This document shows positions 49,897-57,954 of a stretch of 64,000 nt of DNA, piece after piece. The stretch lies in assembly GCF_014650175.1 (NCBI RefSeq), contig NZ_BMUL01000004.1, positions 372,001 through 436,000 on the forward strand, in the 5' to 3' direction. The position numbers were made by a program, and so were the translations under genes. The notes below the pieces were generated by a model. The model did no database searches, was not told the DNA's origin, and saw only the letters and a program-made list of their open reading frames with translations. This DNA is from Streptomyces termitum (GTDB lineage Bacteria > Actinomycetota > Actinomycetes > Streptomycetales > Streptomycetaceae). How positions within the stretch are numbered: the stretch's first letter is position 1; each line of letters begins with the position of its first letter.

Positions 49897-50777
49897 CGGC
49901 CCCGCCGCCGCTGCACGCGCCGGGACCCGGCGGCGCCTGGACCGGCGCCCTGCTCCGGCACCTGGACGACGACGGGTACGCCCTGCTGTACGGCCGAGCC
50001 GGGGACTGGCCGGCGGCCGACCCCCGCACCGCCGCGCGGGCCTTCCTCGCGCACGCCGCCGCGACCGTCCTGCGGGTCGCGCCCGACGTGCCCGAACTCG
50101 CCCGCGAGCCGGGCGGGAAACCGTACCTGCGGGGCTGCCCCGGCCTGGAGGTGAGCCTCAGCCACTCCGGCGCCTTCCTCGCCCTCGGCCTCAGCCGCCT
50201 CGGCCGGATCGGCGTCGACGCCGAGGCCGAGGACCGCCCGCTGTACGGACGGCCCGTCACCCGCGAGGTGTTCACCGCGCCGGAGCGGGCCGCGCTGCGC
50301 CGCCTCCCCGAGGCCGGGCGGAACGCGGCGGCGGTGCGCCTGTGGACCCTCAAGGAGGCGTACGGCAAGGCGTGGGGACTGGGCCTGAGGCTGCCCGCCC
50401 GGTCCTTCGGCTTCGCCGTCCCCGCCACCGCCGGGACCACCGTCCCGCTGCACCGCCCGGACGGCACCCCGGTCGCCGACCGGGGCTGGCGCTTCGTCAC
50501 CCACCGCACCCCCTGCGGCTGGAGCGTCGGCGCGGCCCTCGCGGCCCCGCCGCCCGCGCGCCCACCGCCCCCGGAGCCGGTACGACCGGATCTCGTACGA
50601 CTCCGATCCCCGGGGCCCGTACGGCCGGATCCCGCGCCCCCGCGCCCCGTCCCGCACCCCCTTCCTCATCCCCTTCCCCTTTCCCTTTCCCACCCCCGTT
50701 CCGTATCCCGTCCCGGTGATCCGCGCGGCGGCGACGCCCGCGCGGGGGCCGGCCGCATCCCAGGGAGTCCGCAGTGA
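49893..50777 (+). CDS. Sfp-type 4'-phosphopantetheinyl transferase
   Basis: A 294-residue enzyme. The catalytic residues appear in RIGVDAEAEDR and LWTLKEAYGKAWGLGL; LEVSLSHSGAFLALGL is the usual preceding motif. It converts apo-ACP to holo-ACP in this cluster (inferred). Normal length is about 210-230; residues beyond about 225 are a Pro/Arg/Ser-rich tail encoded by GC-rich repeats and probably disordered. The ATG overlaps the upstream stop (ATGA) and the gene ends in a GTGA overlap with the next one. Confidence 0.9.
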   Translation: MTAPPPLHAPGPGGAWTGALLRHLDDDGYALLYGRAGDWPAADPRTAARAFLAHAAATVLRVAPDVPELAREPGGKPYLRGCPGLEVSLSHSGAFLALGLSRLGRIGVDAEAEDRPLYGRPVTREVFTAPERAALRRLPEAGRNAAAVRLWTLKEAYGKAWGLGLRLPARSFGFAVPATAGTTVPLHRPDGTPVADRGWRFVTHRTPCGWSVGAALAAPPPARPPPPEPVRPDLVRLRSPGPVRPDPAPPRPVPHPLPHPLPLSLSHPRSVSRPGDPRGGDARAGAGRIPGSPQ

Positions 50778-51697
50778 CCACCCGTTCCACCAGTCCTTCG
50801 GCCGCGCGGCTCCAGGAAGTCGCGGAGGGCGTCTTCGCCTATGTGCAGCCCGACGGCGGCTGGTGCCTCAACAACGCCGGGCTCGTCGTCTCCGACGGGC
50901 GGGCCGCGCTGGTCGACACCGCCGCCACCCGGGTCCGGGCGCGGGCCCTGAAGGAGGCCGTCGCCCGGGTCTCGCCCCGCCCGCCCGCCCACGTGGTCAA
51001 CACCCACTCGCACGGCGACCACACCTTCGGCAACGAACTGTTCGCCGCCGACGCCGTGATCGTCGCCCACGAGGCCGCCCGTGCGGAGATGGCCGCGGCC
51101 GGCCTGCACCTGACCGGCCTGTGGCCCGGCGTCGAGTGGGGCGGGCCGACCGTGACCCTGCCGGACCTCACCTTCCGGGACCGGCTCACCCTGCACGTCG
51201 GCGCGGTCCGCGCCGAACTCGTCCACCTGGGGCCCGCGCACACCGCGGGCGACACCGTCGTCTGGCTCCCCGAGCGGAAGGTGCTGTTCGCCGGTGACCT
51301 CGTGATGTCGGGGGCGACGCCGTTCTGCCTGATGGGGTCCGTGGCGGGCACCATCGACGTGATGGCGCGGCTGAGGGGGTTCGGGGCCGAGACCGTCGTG
51401 CCCGGGCACGGCCCCGTGGGCGGTCCCGAACTGCTCGACGCCACCGAGGGGTACCTGCGGCGCGTCCAGGAGCTGGCCGCGGAGGGCATCGGGGCCGGGA
51501 TCGGCCCGCTGGAGGCGGCGCGCGGGGCGGACCTCGGTCCGTACGCCGGTCTGCTCGACTCCGAGCGGATCGTGCCCAACCTGCACCGGGCGTACGCCGA
51601 GGCGCGGGGCGCGACCCCCGGCGAACCGATGGACGTCGGCCTGCTGTTCTCCGAGATGGTCGCCCACCACGGCGGACTCCCCGCCTGCCACGCGTAG
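50774..51697 (+). CDS. MBL-fold cyclase/thioesterase (ActIV-like)
   Basis: A 307-residue metallo-beta-lactamase-fold protein with the zinc motif NTHSHGDHTFGN, later His/Asp ligands (LGPAHTAGDTVVWL, FAGDLVM) and VVPGHGP. In the actinorhodin pathway ActIV is an MBL protein that closes the second/third ring and releases the chain from the ACP. The location next to KS/ACP/ActVII-type genes supports the same role. GTG start overlaps the PPTase stop. A strong hairpin ends the unit. Confidence 0.85.
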   Translation: MTTRSTSPSAARLQEVAEGVFAYVQPDGGWCLNNAGLVVSDGRAALVDTAATRVRARALKEAVARVSPRPPAHVVNTHSHGDHTFGNELFAADAVIVAHEAARAEMAAAGLHLTGLWPGVEWGGPTVTLPDLTFRDRLTLHVGAVRAELVHLGPAHTAGDTVVWLPERKVLFAGDLVMSGATPFCLMGSVAGTIDVMARLRGFGAETVVPGHGPVGGPELLDATEGYLRRVQELAAEGIGAGIGPLEAARGADLGPYAGLLDSERIVPNLHRAYAEARGATPGEPMDVGLLFSEMVAHHGGLPACHA

Positions 51698-51723
51698 GCC
51701 CTGTCCGGCTGATCCACGAAGAT

Positions 51724-51763
51724 CCGCCGGGGACGGCCCGGCCACCCGGCCCGTCCCCGGCGG
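51724..51763 (+). terminator. Terminator after the PKS operon
   Basis: An 18-bp stem with 17 pairs (CCGCCGGGGACGGCCCGG against CCGGCCCGTCCCCGGCGG), loop of 4. Confidence 0.7.
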
Positions 51764-51967
51764 AACCGGGGGCGGGCCGGAAAAATTCCTCGGCGGCGGA
51801 AGAACGGCCGGATCTCGCGAGCTCTGGCGCTTTTGACACCTCAGGCCGTAAGGACATGACATTTTGCCCGCGCGGCACTTCGGGTGTGCGCGGGCTGATC
51901 TACTGTTGAGAGGTCGGGAGAAACCTGAATGGCATGGTCGACTGAACGACACCATGGGAGTCATCCA

Positions 51968-52792
51968 ATGCGGTTCAACCTAATCGGGCCATTCGAGATC
52001 ATCACGGATGAAGGCCGCTCCTATCTGCCCAGCACACCGAAAGTGTGTCAATCCCTGGCTCTGCTCCTCACCAGGCCCAACGAGACGGTGAGCTCGGACC
52101 TTCTCATCCGGGAAATCTGGGGCGAAGCACCTCCGAAAAGCGCTCTGACGACCCTTCAGACCTATATCTATCACGCGCGTAAATTATTTGTCAGCGAAGG
52201 GGTGATGGCACCTGAACGTACCCTCCTCGTAACCCGGGCGCCCGGATACGTCATTCAGGTGGATGACGACGAGGTGGACGTCAAGATATTCGAGAATCTC
52301 ATCACGCGCGGACAGACCGCACTGCATTCGGGCGAACCGGAACGGGCCGTCGGACTCCTGCGTCAGGCGCTCGCCCTGTGGCGGGGACCCGCGCTCTCCA
52401 ACATCCCCGCCGGGGACGTCCTCACCGGCCGCATCGTCCACCTGGAGGAGCTGCGCATCAGGGCCCTCCAGCTCCGCATCGAGGCCGAGACCCAGCTCGG
52501 CCGGCAGCGCGACGCGATTCCGGAACTCTCCGTGCTCGTCAACGAGTACCCGCTCAACGAGTGGTTCCACGGCCAGCTCATCTCCGCCCTCAACCAGTCG
52601 GGCCGCCGGGCCGAGGCGCTCCAGGCCTACCGCACCCTGCACCGCATCCTCGACCGCGAACTGGGCCTGGAACCCTCGCCGGAACTCCAGCGGCTCCAGC
52701 TCGCGGTGCTGAACCCCCCGTCGTCCCCCCACCCCTCCCCGGCGCGCCGTGTCCCCTCTCCGCACGGCCACCGCACGGCCACCGCCGTATGA
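51968..52792 (+). CDS. SARP-family transcriptional activator (ActII-ORF4-like)
   Basis: A 274-residue pathway-specific activator. Residues 1-95 are an OmpR-type winged-helix DNA-binding domain (MRFNLIGPFEIITDEG ... RAPGYVIQVDDDEVDVKIFE), residues about 100-250 a bacterial transcriptional activation domain. It should bind the phased 11-bp repeats in front of several units in this cluster. The first 350 bp of the gene are less GC-rich than the rest and contain a TTA codon (73). ATG at 51968 is chosen over 51929 because of GGGAG nearby and the standard domain start. TACTGT at about 51901 may be the -10 box. Confidence 0.92.
   Translation: MRFNLIGPFEIITDEGRSYLPSTPKVCQSLALLLTRPNETVSSDLLIREIWGEAPPKSALTTLQTYIYHARKLFVSEGVMAPERTLLVTRAPGYVIQVDDDEVDVKIFENLITRGQTALHSGEPERAVGLLRQALALWRGPALSNIPAGDVLTGRIVHLEELRIRALQLRIEAETQLGRQRDAIPELSVLVNEYPLNEWFHGQLISALNQSGRRAEALQAYRTLHRILDRELGLEPSPELQRLQLAVLNPPSSPHPSPARRVPSPHGHRTATAV
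52184..52186 (+). promoter_or_regulatory. TTA leucine codon in the SARP gene
   Basis: Codon 73 is TTA (HARK-L-FVSEG). In Streptomyces this rare codon needs the bldA tRNA, which is abundant late in growth, so the activator and thus the pigment pathway are probably under bldA control, as for actII-ORF4. Confidence 0.85.
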
Positions 52793-52820
52793 GACGCACC
52801 ACCGGCCTGGCGCCGGGCGT

Positions 52821-52868
52821 GCCGACGGCCACGACCGCCCCCGCGGGGGGCCGGCCGTGGCCGTCGGC
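52821..52868. terminator. Bidirectional terminator between the SARP and hydroxylase genes
   Basis: A perfect 13-bp outer stem (GCCGACGGCCACG/CGTGGCCGTCGGC) with an inner CCCCCGCGGGGG hairpin, between convergent genes. Confidence 0.7.
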
Positions 52869-52919
52869 GTACCCGGAACCAGGCCGCCCCGTGAGGAGAC
52901 GGCCCGTGCCGGACAGGGC

Positions 52920-54056
52920 CTAGACGCGCGGTCCGCCGGCCAGCCGGGCGTACGCGCTCGCGGCCGGGGCCCACTGGAGACCGCTGTGCCCCGCGCCGCA
53001 GTTCACGTCGCGCCAGTGCCGCTGGAGGGGCTCCGCCTCGGCCTGGCCCCGGGTGCCGGCGGTGCGCAGCAGCCCGTCGACCACCCCGGCCAGCCGCTCG
53101 GCCGCCAGCGCGCAGTCCCGGGCGTTCCGCGCCGTCTCCAGGCCCGACACCGCGCCCCGGTCGACGACGCCCGCCGCCCGGCCGAGCAGCAGCCCCACCG
53201 CGTCCAGCTCGCCCTCCGCCCGCGCCAGCGCCTGCTCGTACGGGCCGGGATCGGGCCCGCCGGAGATCGCCCCGCCCGGCGCCGCCAGCTTCGCCGCGGT
53301 CAGCTCCCGCCAGCGCCGCAGCGCGCCGCGCGCGGCCCCCAGGAGCGGCGCCGCGAGCGTCAGCCCGTTGCCCGCCTTGAGCGGCGCCCGGTGACAGGGC
53401 GCGGACGCCCCCTCCGCGTCGCCCCGCAGCACCGAGGCCAGCGGCACCGACCGCTCGTCCGGCACGACGACGTCCTCCAGCACCACGGTGTGGCTGCCGG
53501 TGCCGCGCAGCCCGACCACCGACCAGGCGTCGACGACGGCGTGGTCGGCCCGGGGCACCGCGAGCACCCGCACGGTCGGATGGTCCGCCTCCCGCGTGCG
53601 CGCCGCGACCAGGGTCCAGTCGGCGAAGTCGACCCCGCTGACGTAGGCCCACTCGCCCCGGACCCGCCAGCCCCCGGGGACCCGCTCGGCCGTCCCGGCG
53701 GGCATCAGCCCGGCCACCACCACCGTGCCGGGGCCCTTCTCCCACACGGCGGCCCGGCCCTCCGGCGGCAGGTGCGCCGTCATCCGGCCCGCGCTCGCGG
53801 TGACCGAGGCGACCCACGCCGCCGACGCGCACTCCTCGCCGAGGACGGCCACGGCCTCCACCAGTTCGGCGAACGTGCCGGGGGAGTGGCCGGGCGGGCC
53901 GGGGGCGAAGTGGTGCGGGAAACCCGCGTCGGTCAGGGCCTCGGCCACCTCGGGGTGCAGCCGGCGCCGTTCCTCGGCGGCCGGGGCGTGGGCGGCGGCC
54001 AGCGGCGCCATGCCGCGGGCCGCCGTGGTCAGGGCCGACTCGTGTGCCTGGAGCAT
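52920..54056 (-). CDS. Flavin-dependent hydroxylase (ActVA-ORF5-like)
   Basis: A 378-residue acyl-CoA-dehydrogenase-fold monooxygenase of the two-component (group D) type. It shares the ActVA-ORF5 pattern: FAELVEAVAVLGEECASAAWVASVTASAGRM, RGTGSHTVVLEDVVVPDERS, LLGAARGALRRW and a C-terminal LQRHWRDVN. ActVA-ORF5 with the flavin reductase ActVB hydroxylates the naphthalene ring and makes the quinone. It is the last gene of a four-gene minus-strand operon otherwise devoted to deoxysugar synthesis. An N-hydroxylase (nitrososynthase) role on an aminosugar was considered but the ActVA-5-like motifs favour ring hydroxylation. Confidence 0.8.
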   Translation of the reverse strand: MLQAHESALTTAARGMAPLAAAHAPAAEERRRLHPEVAEALTDAGFPHHFAPGPPGHSPGTFAELVEAVAVLGEECASAAWVASVTASAGRMTAHLPPEGRAAVWEKGPGTVVVAGLMPAGTAERVPGGWRVRGEWAYVSGVDFADWTLVAARTREADHPTVRVLAVPRADHAVVDAWSVVGLRGTGSHTVVLEDVVVPDERSVPLASVLRGDAEGASAPCHRAPLKAGNGLTLAAPLLGAARGALRRWRELTAAKLAAPGGAISGGPDPGPYEQALARAEGELDAVGLLLGRAAGVVDRGAVSGLETARNARDCALAAERLAGVVDGLLRTAGTRGQAEAEPLQRHWRDVNCGAGHSGLQWAPAASAYARLAGGPRV

Positions 54057-54097
54057 GGTGGACCTTTCTGCCGCGACGTCGCGGCCCGGCGCGGGCG

Positions 54098-55396
54098 TCA
54101 GGAGTTCTTCCTCGCGTAGTCGCGGACGGACTCCGCGATGTAGCGGACCATCTCCTCGGTCAGGCCCGGGTAGACCCCGACCCAGAAGGTGTGCCCGGCG
54201 ACGATGTCGCTGTTGGTGAGCGTGCCGCTGACCCGGTGCGGCCGGTCGAGGTAGGCCGGGTGGCGGGTGAGGTTCCCGGCGAAGAAGCGCCGGGTGCCGA
54301 TCTTGCGGCTCTCCAGGAAGGCCACCAGGCCCTCCCGGGTGTAGCCCGCGCCGGGCTCGACGGTCAGCGCGAAGCCGAACCAGCTCGGGTCGCCGCCCTC
54401 GGTGGCGCGCGGCGGGATCAGTCCCGGCACGCCGTCCAGCGCCTCCCGCAGCAGGCTCCAGTTGGCCCGGCGGGCCGCGCCGAACGCGTCGAGCCGGGAG
54501 AGCTGGCTCAGCCCGAGCGCGGCCTGGAGGTCGGTGGACTTCAGGTTGTAACCGACGTGCGAGAAGATGTACTTGTGGTCGTAGCCGTGCGGCAGCGTGC
54601 CCATCTGGTAGTCGAACCGCTTGAAGCAGCGGTTGTCCTCGCCCGGCTCGCACCAGCAGTCGCGGCCCCAGTCGCGCATCGACTCCACGATCCGGGCCAG
54701 CGCCAGGTTGTCGGTCAGGACGCAGCCGCCCTCGCCCATCGCGATGTGGTGGGCCGGGTAGAAGCTGGTGGTCGAGACGTCGCCGAAGGTGCCGGTGAGC
54801 CGGCCCCGGTAGGTCGAGCCGACCGCGTCGCAGTTGTCCTCGATCAGGAAGAGGCCGCGCTCCTCGGCGAGCCGGGCGACCTCCTCGACGGCGAAGGGGT
54901 TGCCGAGCGCGTGCGCGATCATGATCGCCTTGGTGCGGGGGCCGATGGCCGCCTCGATCCGCTCGACCGTGGTGTTGTAGGTGCCCAGCTCCACGTCGAC
55001 GAAGACCGGCACCATGCCGTTCTGGATGATCGGGTTCACGGTGGTAGGGAAGCCCGCCGCGACGGTGATCACCTCGTCGCCGGGCACCATCCTGCGGTCC
55101 TCCAGCTGCGGCGAGGTGAACGCCGACAGCGCCAGCAGGTTCGCCGACGAGCCCGAGTTGGCCAGGTGCGCCTTGCGCAGCCGGAAGTAGCGGGCGAACT
55201 CCCGCTCGAACCGCCGCGAGCTGACCCCGGCCGCGATCCGCATGTCCAGCGCGGCCTCCACCAGGGCGACCCGGTCCGCCGCGTCGAACACCGCGCCCGA
55301 GGGCCACACCGCCGTCACGCCCGGCTCGAACTCCTTCTCCTCCGTGCCGTGGTAGTCCCGCACCTGCTCCAGGATGCGGGCCTTGGCGTCCTTCAT
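54098..55396 (-). CDS. NDP-4-keto-6-deoxyhexose 3-dehydratase (E1/SpnQ type)
   Basis: A 432-residue DegT-fold enzyme. The PLP-binding Lys of aminotransferases is replaced by His (SFYPAHHIAMGEGG), the marker of 3-dehydratases such as E1, SpnQ and ColD. A C-X57-C-X1-C-X7-C pattern (EDNC ... DCWC ... RC) matches the [2Fe-2S] cluster ligands of the E1/SpnQ branch. It removes the C-3 hydroxyl by PLP radical chemistry, giving a 3,6-dideoxy or, after 2-deoxygenation, 2,3,6-trideoxy-4-keto sugar; a reductase or ferredoxin partner is needed. It overlaps the 3-ketoreductase gene by 4 bp. Confidence 0.93.
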   Translation of the reverse strand: MKDAKARILEQVRDYHGTEEKEFEPGVTAVWPSGAVFDAADRVALVEAALDMRIAAGVSSRRFEREFARYFRLRKAHLANSGSSANLLALSAFTSPQLEDRRMVPGDEVITVAAGFPTTVNPIIQNGMVPVFVDVELGTYNTTVERIEAAIGPRTKAIMIAHALGNPFAVEEVARLAEERGLFLIEDNCDAVGSTYRGRLTGTFGDVSTTSFYPAHHIAMGEGGCVLTDNLALARIVESMRDWGRDCWCEPGEDNRCFKRFDYQMGTLPHGYDHKYIFSHVGYNLKSTDLQAALGLSQLSRLDAFGAARRANWSLLREALDGVPGLIPPRATEGGDPSWFGFALTVEPGAGYTREGLVAFLESRKIGTRRFFAGNLTRHPAYLDRPHRVSGTLTNSDIVAGHTFWVGVYPGLTEEMVRYIAESVRDYARKNS

Positions 55397-56430
55397 CGGT
55401 CCTCGCCTTCCGCGGCGTCTCGCGCCGGTCGTGGAGCGGGCCGCGCCTCGCGGCCCGCGCTCCGGTGGACATCTGCGATCAGCTCCGCCTGCCGGACGAT
55501 CGCGTCGCCGGTCGTGCCGGCCCCCGCCGCGACGGCCCGTACGAAGGCGTCGACGGTGCCCGCGCACTGGTCGAAGGGCTCCAGTTCCAGCCGCTCGGTG
55601 CCGTCGGCGCGCTCCACGACCACGGTCGTCGGGAGGTCCGCGGGCGGGGTGAAGGCCCGGTCGACGGTGAGCCGTCCGGCGCTGCCCACCACCTCGTACC
55701 GGGACGTGTAGTGGTGCTCCATGCCGAAGTACACCTGCGCGGTCACCCCGCCGGGCCCGGCCAGCAGCGCCGTGCCGGACACGTCGACCTCGCGCGCGCC
55801 GTCGGTCCGCAGGGTCGCGCCGACCACGCCGAGCCCGTCGCCGAGCAGGAAGCGGGCGGCGCGCAGCGGGTACGACCCGACGTCGAGGAGCGCGCCGCCG
55901 CCGAGCTCCGGCCGGTAGCGGATGTCGTCCGCGGGCCGGGGCGGGATCGCGAACGCCGCGATCAGCGCGCGCGGTTCGCCGATCGCGCCCTCCCGCAGCA
56001 GCCGCCGCACCCGGTGGTGGCGGGGGTGGTGGACGAACATGACGTTCTCCCGCAGCACCAGGCCCGCCGCGCGGGCCGCGCCGACCAGCCGCACGGTGTC
56101 CGCCACCCGCGTCGTCAGCGGCTTCTCCGCCAGCACGTGCTTGCCGGCCGCCAGCGCCCGCTCCACCCACGGGGCGTGCAGCGCGGCCGGCAGCGGGACG
56201 TACACCGCGTCCACGTCGGGGCGGGCGAGCAGCGCCCCGTACCCCTCCACCGGATCGCCGCCGAACACGCCGGTGACGCGGGCGGCGCGGGCGCCGTCCC
56301 GGCTGGCCACCGCCGCCAGGCGCACCCCCGGCACGCCCGCCAGGGCCGGCAGCACCCGGCGGACCGCGATGTCGGCGCAGCCCAGCACGCCCAGGCGCAC
56401 CGGCCGGCCGGTCACGGCGGCCCCGCTCAC
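55393..56430 (-). CDS. NDP-hexose 3-ketoreductase (Gfo/Idh/MocA)
   Basis: A 345-residue Gfo/Idh/MocA dehydrogenase (RLGVLGCADIAVRRVLPAL nucleotide motif; HVLAEKPLTT with the conserved Lys; GGGALLDVGSYPLRAARFLLG). It reduces the 3-keto group left by the 2,3-dehydratase, completing C-2 deoxygenation. The GTG at 56430 overlaps the 2,3-dehydratase stop (GTGA); an alternative GTG is five codons downstream. It is coupled to both neighbours. Confidence 0.88.
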   Translation of the reverse strand: MSGAAVTGRPVRLGVLGCADIAVRRVLPALAGVPGVRLAAVASRDGARAARVTGVFGGDPVEGYGALLARPDVDAVYVPLPAALHAPWVERALAAGKHVLAEKPLTTRVADTVRLVGAARAAGLVLRENVMFVHHPRHHRVRRLLREGAIGEPRALIAAFAIPPRPADDIRYRPELGGGALLDVGSYPLRAARFLLGDGLGVVGATLRTDGAREVDVSGTALLAGPGGVTAQVYFGMEHHYTSRYEVVGSAGRLTVDRAFTPPADLPTTVVVERADGTERLELEPFDQCAGTVDAFVRAVAAGAGTTGDAIVRQAELIADVHRSAGREARPAPRPARDAAEGEDR

Positions 56431-57734
56431 CGCAGGTACCGCAGGCACGTCAGCAGGTTCCGGGCCTCGACGTTGACCTGGCCGCCGTGCCGGATCAGGG
56501 CGCCGAGCTGCTCGGGCGTCATCCAGACGAAGCCGTCGCCCGGGTCGAGCGGCACGTCCTCGGCCTCCACCGCCATGTAGCGGTTCTCGGCGTGGTGGAA
56601 GCGGCCGCCCTCCTCGGAGTGGACGACGTCCAGGGTGACGCGGGACGGCGGCGCGTGGAGCACGTCGTCGAGGAAGCGCGGCCGCCGCCCGGCGGGCAGC
56701 CGGCGGTGGTTCTCCGGGGCGCACTGCACGGTCGGGCCCAGCTCCAGCACGTCGCGGGAACCGGCCTCGGTCCTGGCCTGCGCAAGGACGTGCGGCACGC
56801 CGTCGACGGCGCGGGTGAGGAAGGCGACGACGCCCCGGGAGGCGGGCGCGAGCATCGGCTGCGACCAGCGGCTCACCTCGCGGCCCTCCGCCTCCACGTC
56901 CACGCCGACCACCGAGAAGTAGAGGCCCTCCTCGTGCTCCACCCGCCCGCCGCCGACGGACCAGCCCGCGACCTCGGAGAGCGGCAGGCGGCGGCGCTCC
57001 AGCCGGCGCGTCACCCGCTCCTCGGTGAACCAGCTGAGGAGCTCCGCCATCCGGTGCAGCCCGCGGTCCTCGGCGCCCTCCGGGCCGAACCGCCCCCCGT
57101 ACGCGCCGGGCAGGCCGGACAGGACGGTCCGGGTGTCCATGTTGACGAGGTTGTCCTCCCGCAGCAGCCCGCCGATCTGCTCCAGCGTCAGCCAGCAGAA
57201 GTCGTCCCGGAGCGGGATGTCCTCCGTCGTCTCGACGATCATGTTGCGGTTCCGCTTGCCCAGGAACCACGAGCCCTGCTCGGACTGGAGGGAGTCGAAG
57301 ACGACCCGGCCGCGGCGCGGCGCCAGGAAGTGGTCCAGGTAGGGCACCGAGCCGCCGCGGTGGACCCGGGTGAAGTTGCTCCGGGTCGCCTGCACCGTCG
57401 GCGACAGCTGGAGCAGGTTGATGTTCCCCGGCTCCATCTTGGCCTGGAGCAGGAAGTGCGGGACGCCCCCGAACTCCTTGACCAGGATGCCCAGGATGCC
57501 GGACTCCGGCTGCACGATGATCGGCTGCTGCCAGGACCCGACCTCCCGGTGGTCGGTCTCCACCCCGAGCCCCTCGACGGTGAAGAACCGTCCGCTGGAG
57601 TGCCGCAGGTCGTGCGTGACCGGGTCGAAGGACCAGCCGTCGAGGCGGTCCAGCCGGGTCAGGGTGACCACGTGCCGCTGGGCCCGCCCGCGCTCGGCGA
57701 ACCAGCCGTGGACTTCGGACAAGTGCCGGAACAC
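56427..57734 (-). CDS. NDP-hexose 2,3-dehydratase
   Basis: A 435-residue two-repeat enzyme of the TylX3/Gra-ORF27 type. The two halves are homologous: each has a W-type motif, LVQAKMEPGN or LAQARTEAGS, QLSPTVQAT or LELGPTVQCA and a repeated TLEQIGGLL/TPEQLGALI segment. It removes water across C-2/C-3 of NDP-4-keto-6-deoxyglucose, the entry to 2-deoxysugars. The GTG at 57734 has a GAGGAGG site five bases away; upstream extensions are non-native. It is the first gene of the minus-strand operon, divergent from the glycosyltransferase at 57955. Confidence 0.93.
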   Translation of the reverse strand: MFRHLSEVHGWFAERGRAQRHVVTLTRLDRLDGWSFDPVTHDLRHSSGRFFTVEGLGVETDHREVGSWQQPIIVQPESGILGILVKEFGGVPHFLLQAKMEPGNINLLQLSPTVQATRSNFTRVHRGGSVPYLDHFLAPRRGRVVFDSLQSEQGSWFLGKRNRNMIVETTEDIPLRDDFCWLTLEQIGGLLREDNLVNMDTRTVLSGLPGAYGGRFGPEGAEDRGLHRMAELLSWFTEERVTRRLERRRLPLSEVAGWSVGGGRVEHEEGLYFSVVGVDVEAEGREVSRWSQPMLAPASRGVVAFLTRAVDGVPHVLAQARTEAGSRDVLELGPTVQCAPENHRRLPAGRRPRFLDDVLHAPPSRVTLDVVHSEEGGRFHHAENRYMAVEAEDVPLDPGDGFVWMTPEQLGALIRHGGQVNVEARNLLTCLRYLR

Positions 57735-57829
57735 GGCAGCCTCCTCGAAGGATGGGGTGCGTTCTCGTGAGGGGAGGCCGGGCGGCGGCTCGCGGCTCCC
57801 TCGGTCCCGCCCAGGGTTCGCCACCGCCT

Positions 57830-57931
57830 TCGAGATCCGCTCGAAAGCGCGTGGGCCCGGGTCGCGCCCCGCCTACGAGGGGGGGACAGGGGTACGGGGC
57901 GCCGCGCGGGGCGGGTTCGAGCGAGGCTCGA
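57830..57931. promoter_or_regulatory. Two SARP-type repeat pairs in the sugar divergent promoter
   Basis: TCGA cores at 57830 and 57841 (11 bp apart) and at 57917 and 57928 (11 bp apart) lie between the divergent 2,3-dehydratase and glycosyltransferase genes. Each pair could serve one direction, bringing the sugar genes under the same activator as the PKS. Confidence 0.6.
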
Positions 57932-57954
57932 AGGGCGGCGCCGACGATGCGCCC

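Noticed and set aside
52920..54056. Nitrososynthase (aminosugar N-oxygenase) identity for the acyl-CoA-dehydrogenase-like gene
   Set aside because: Considered because of the aminosugar context, but sequence blocks follow the ActVA-ORF5 ring-hydroxylase pattern and the aglycone needs such an enzyme.
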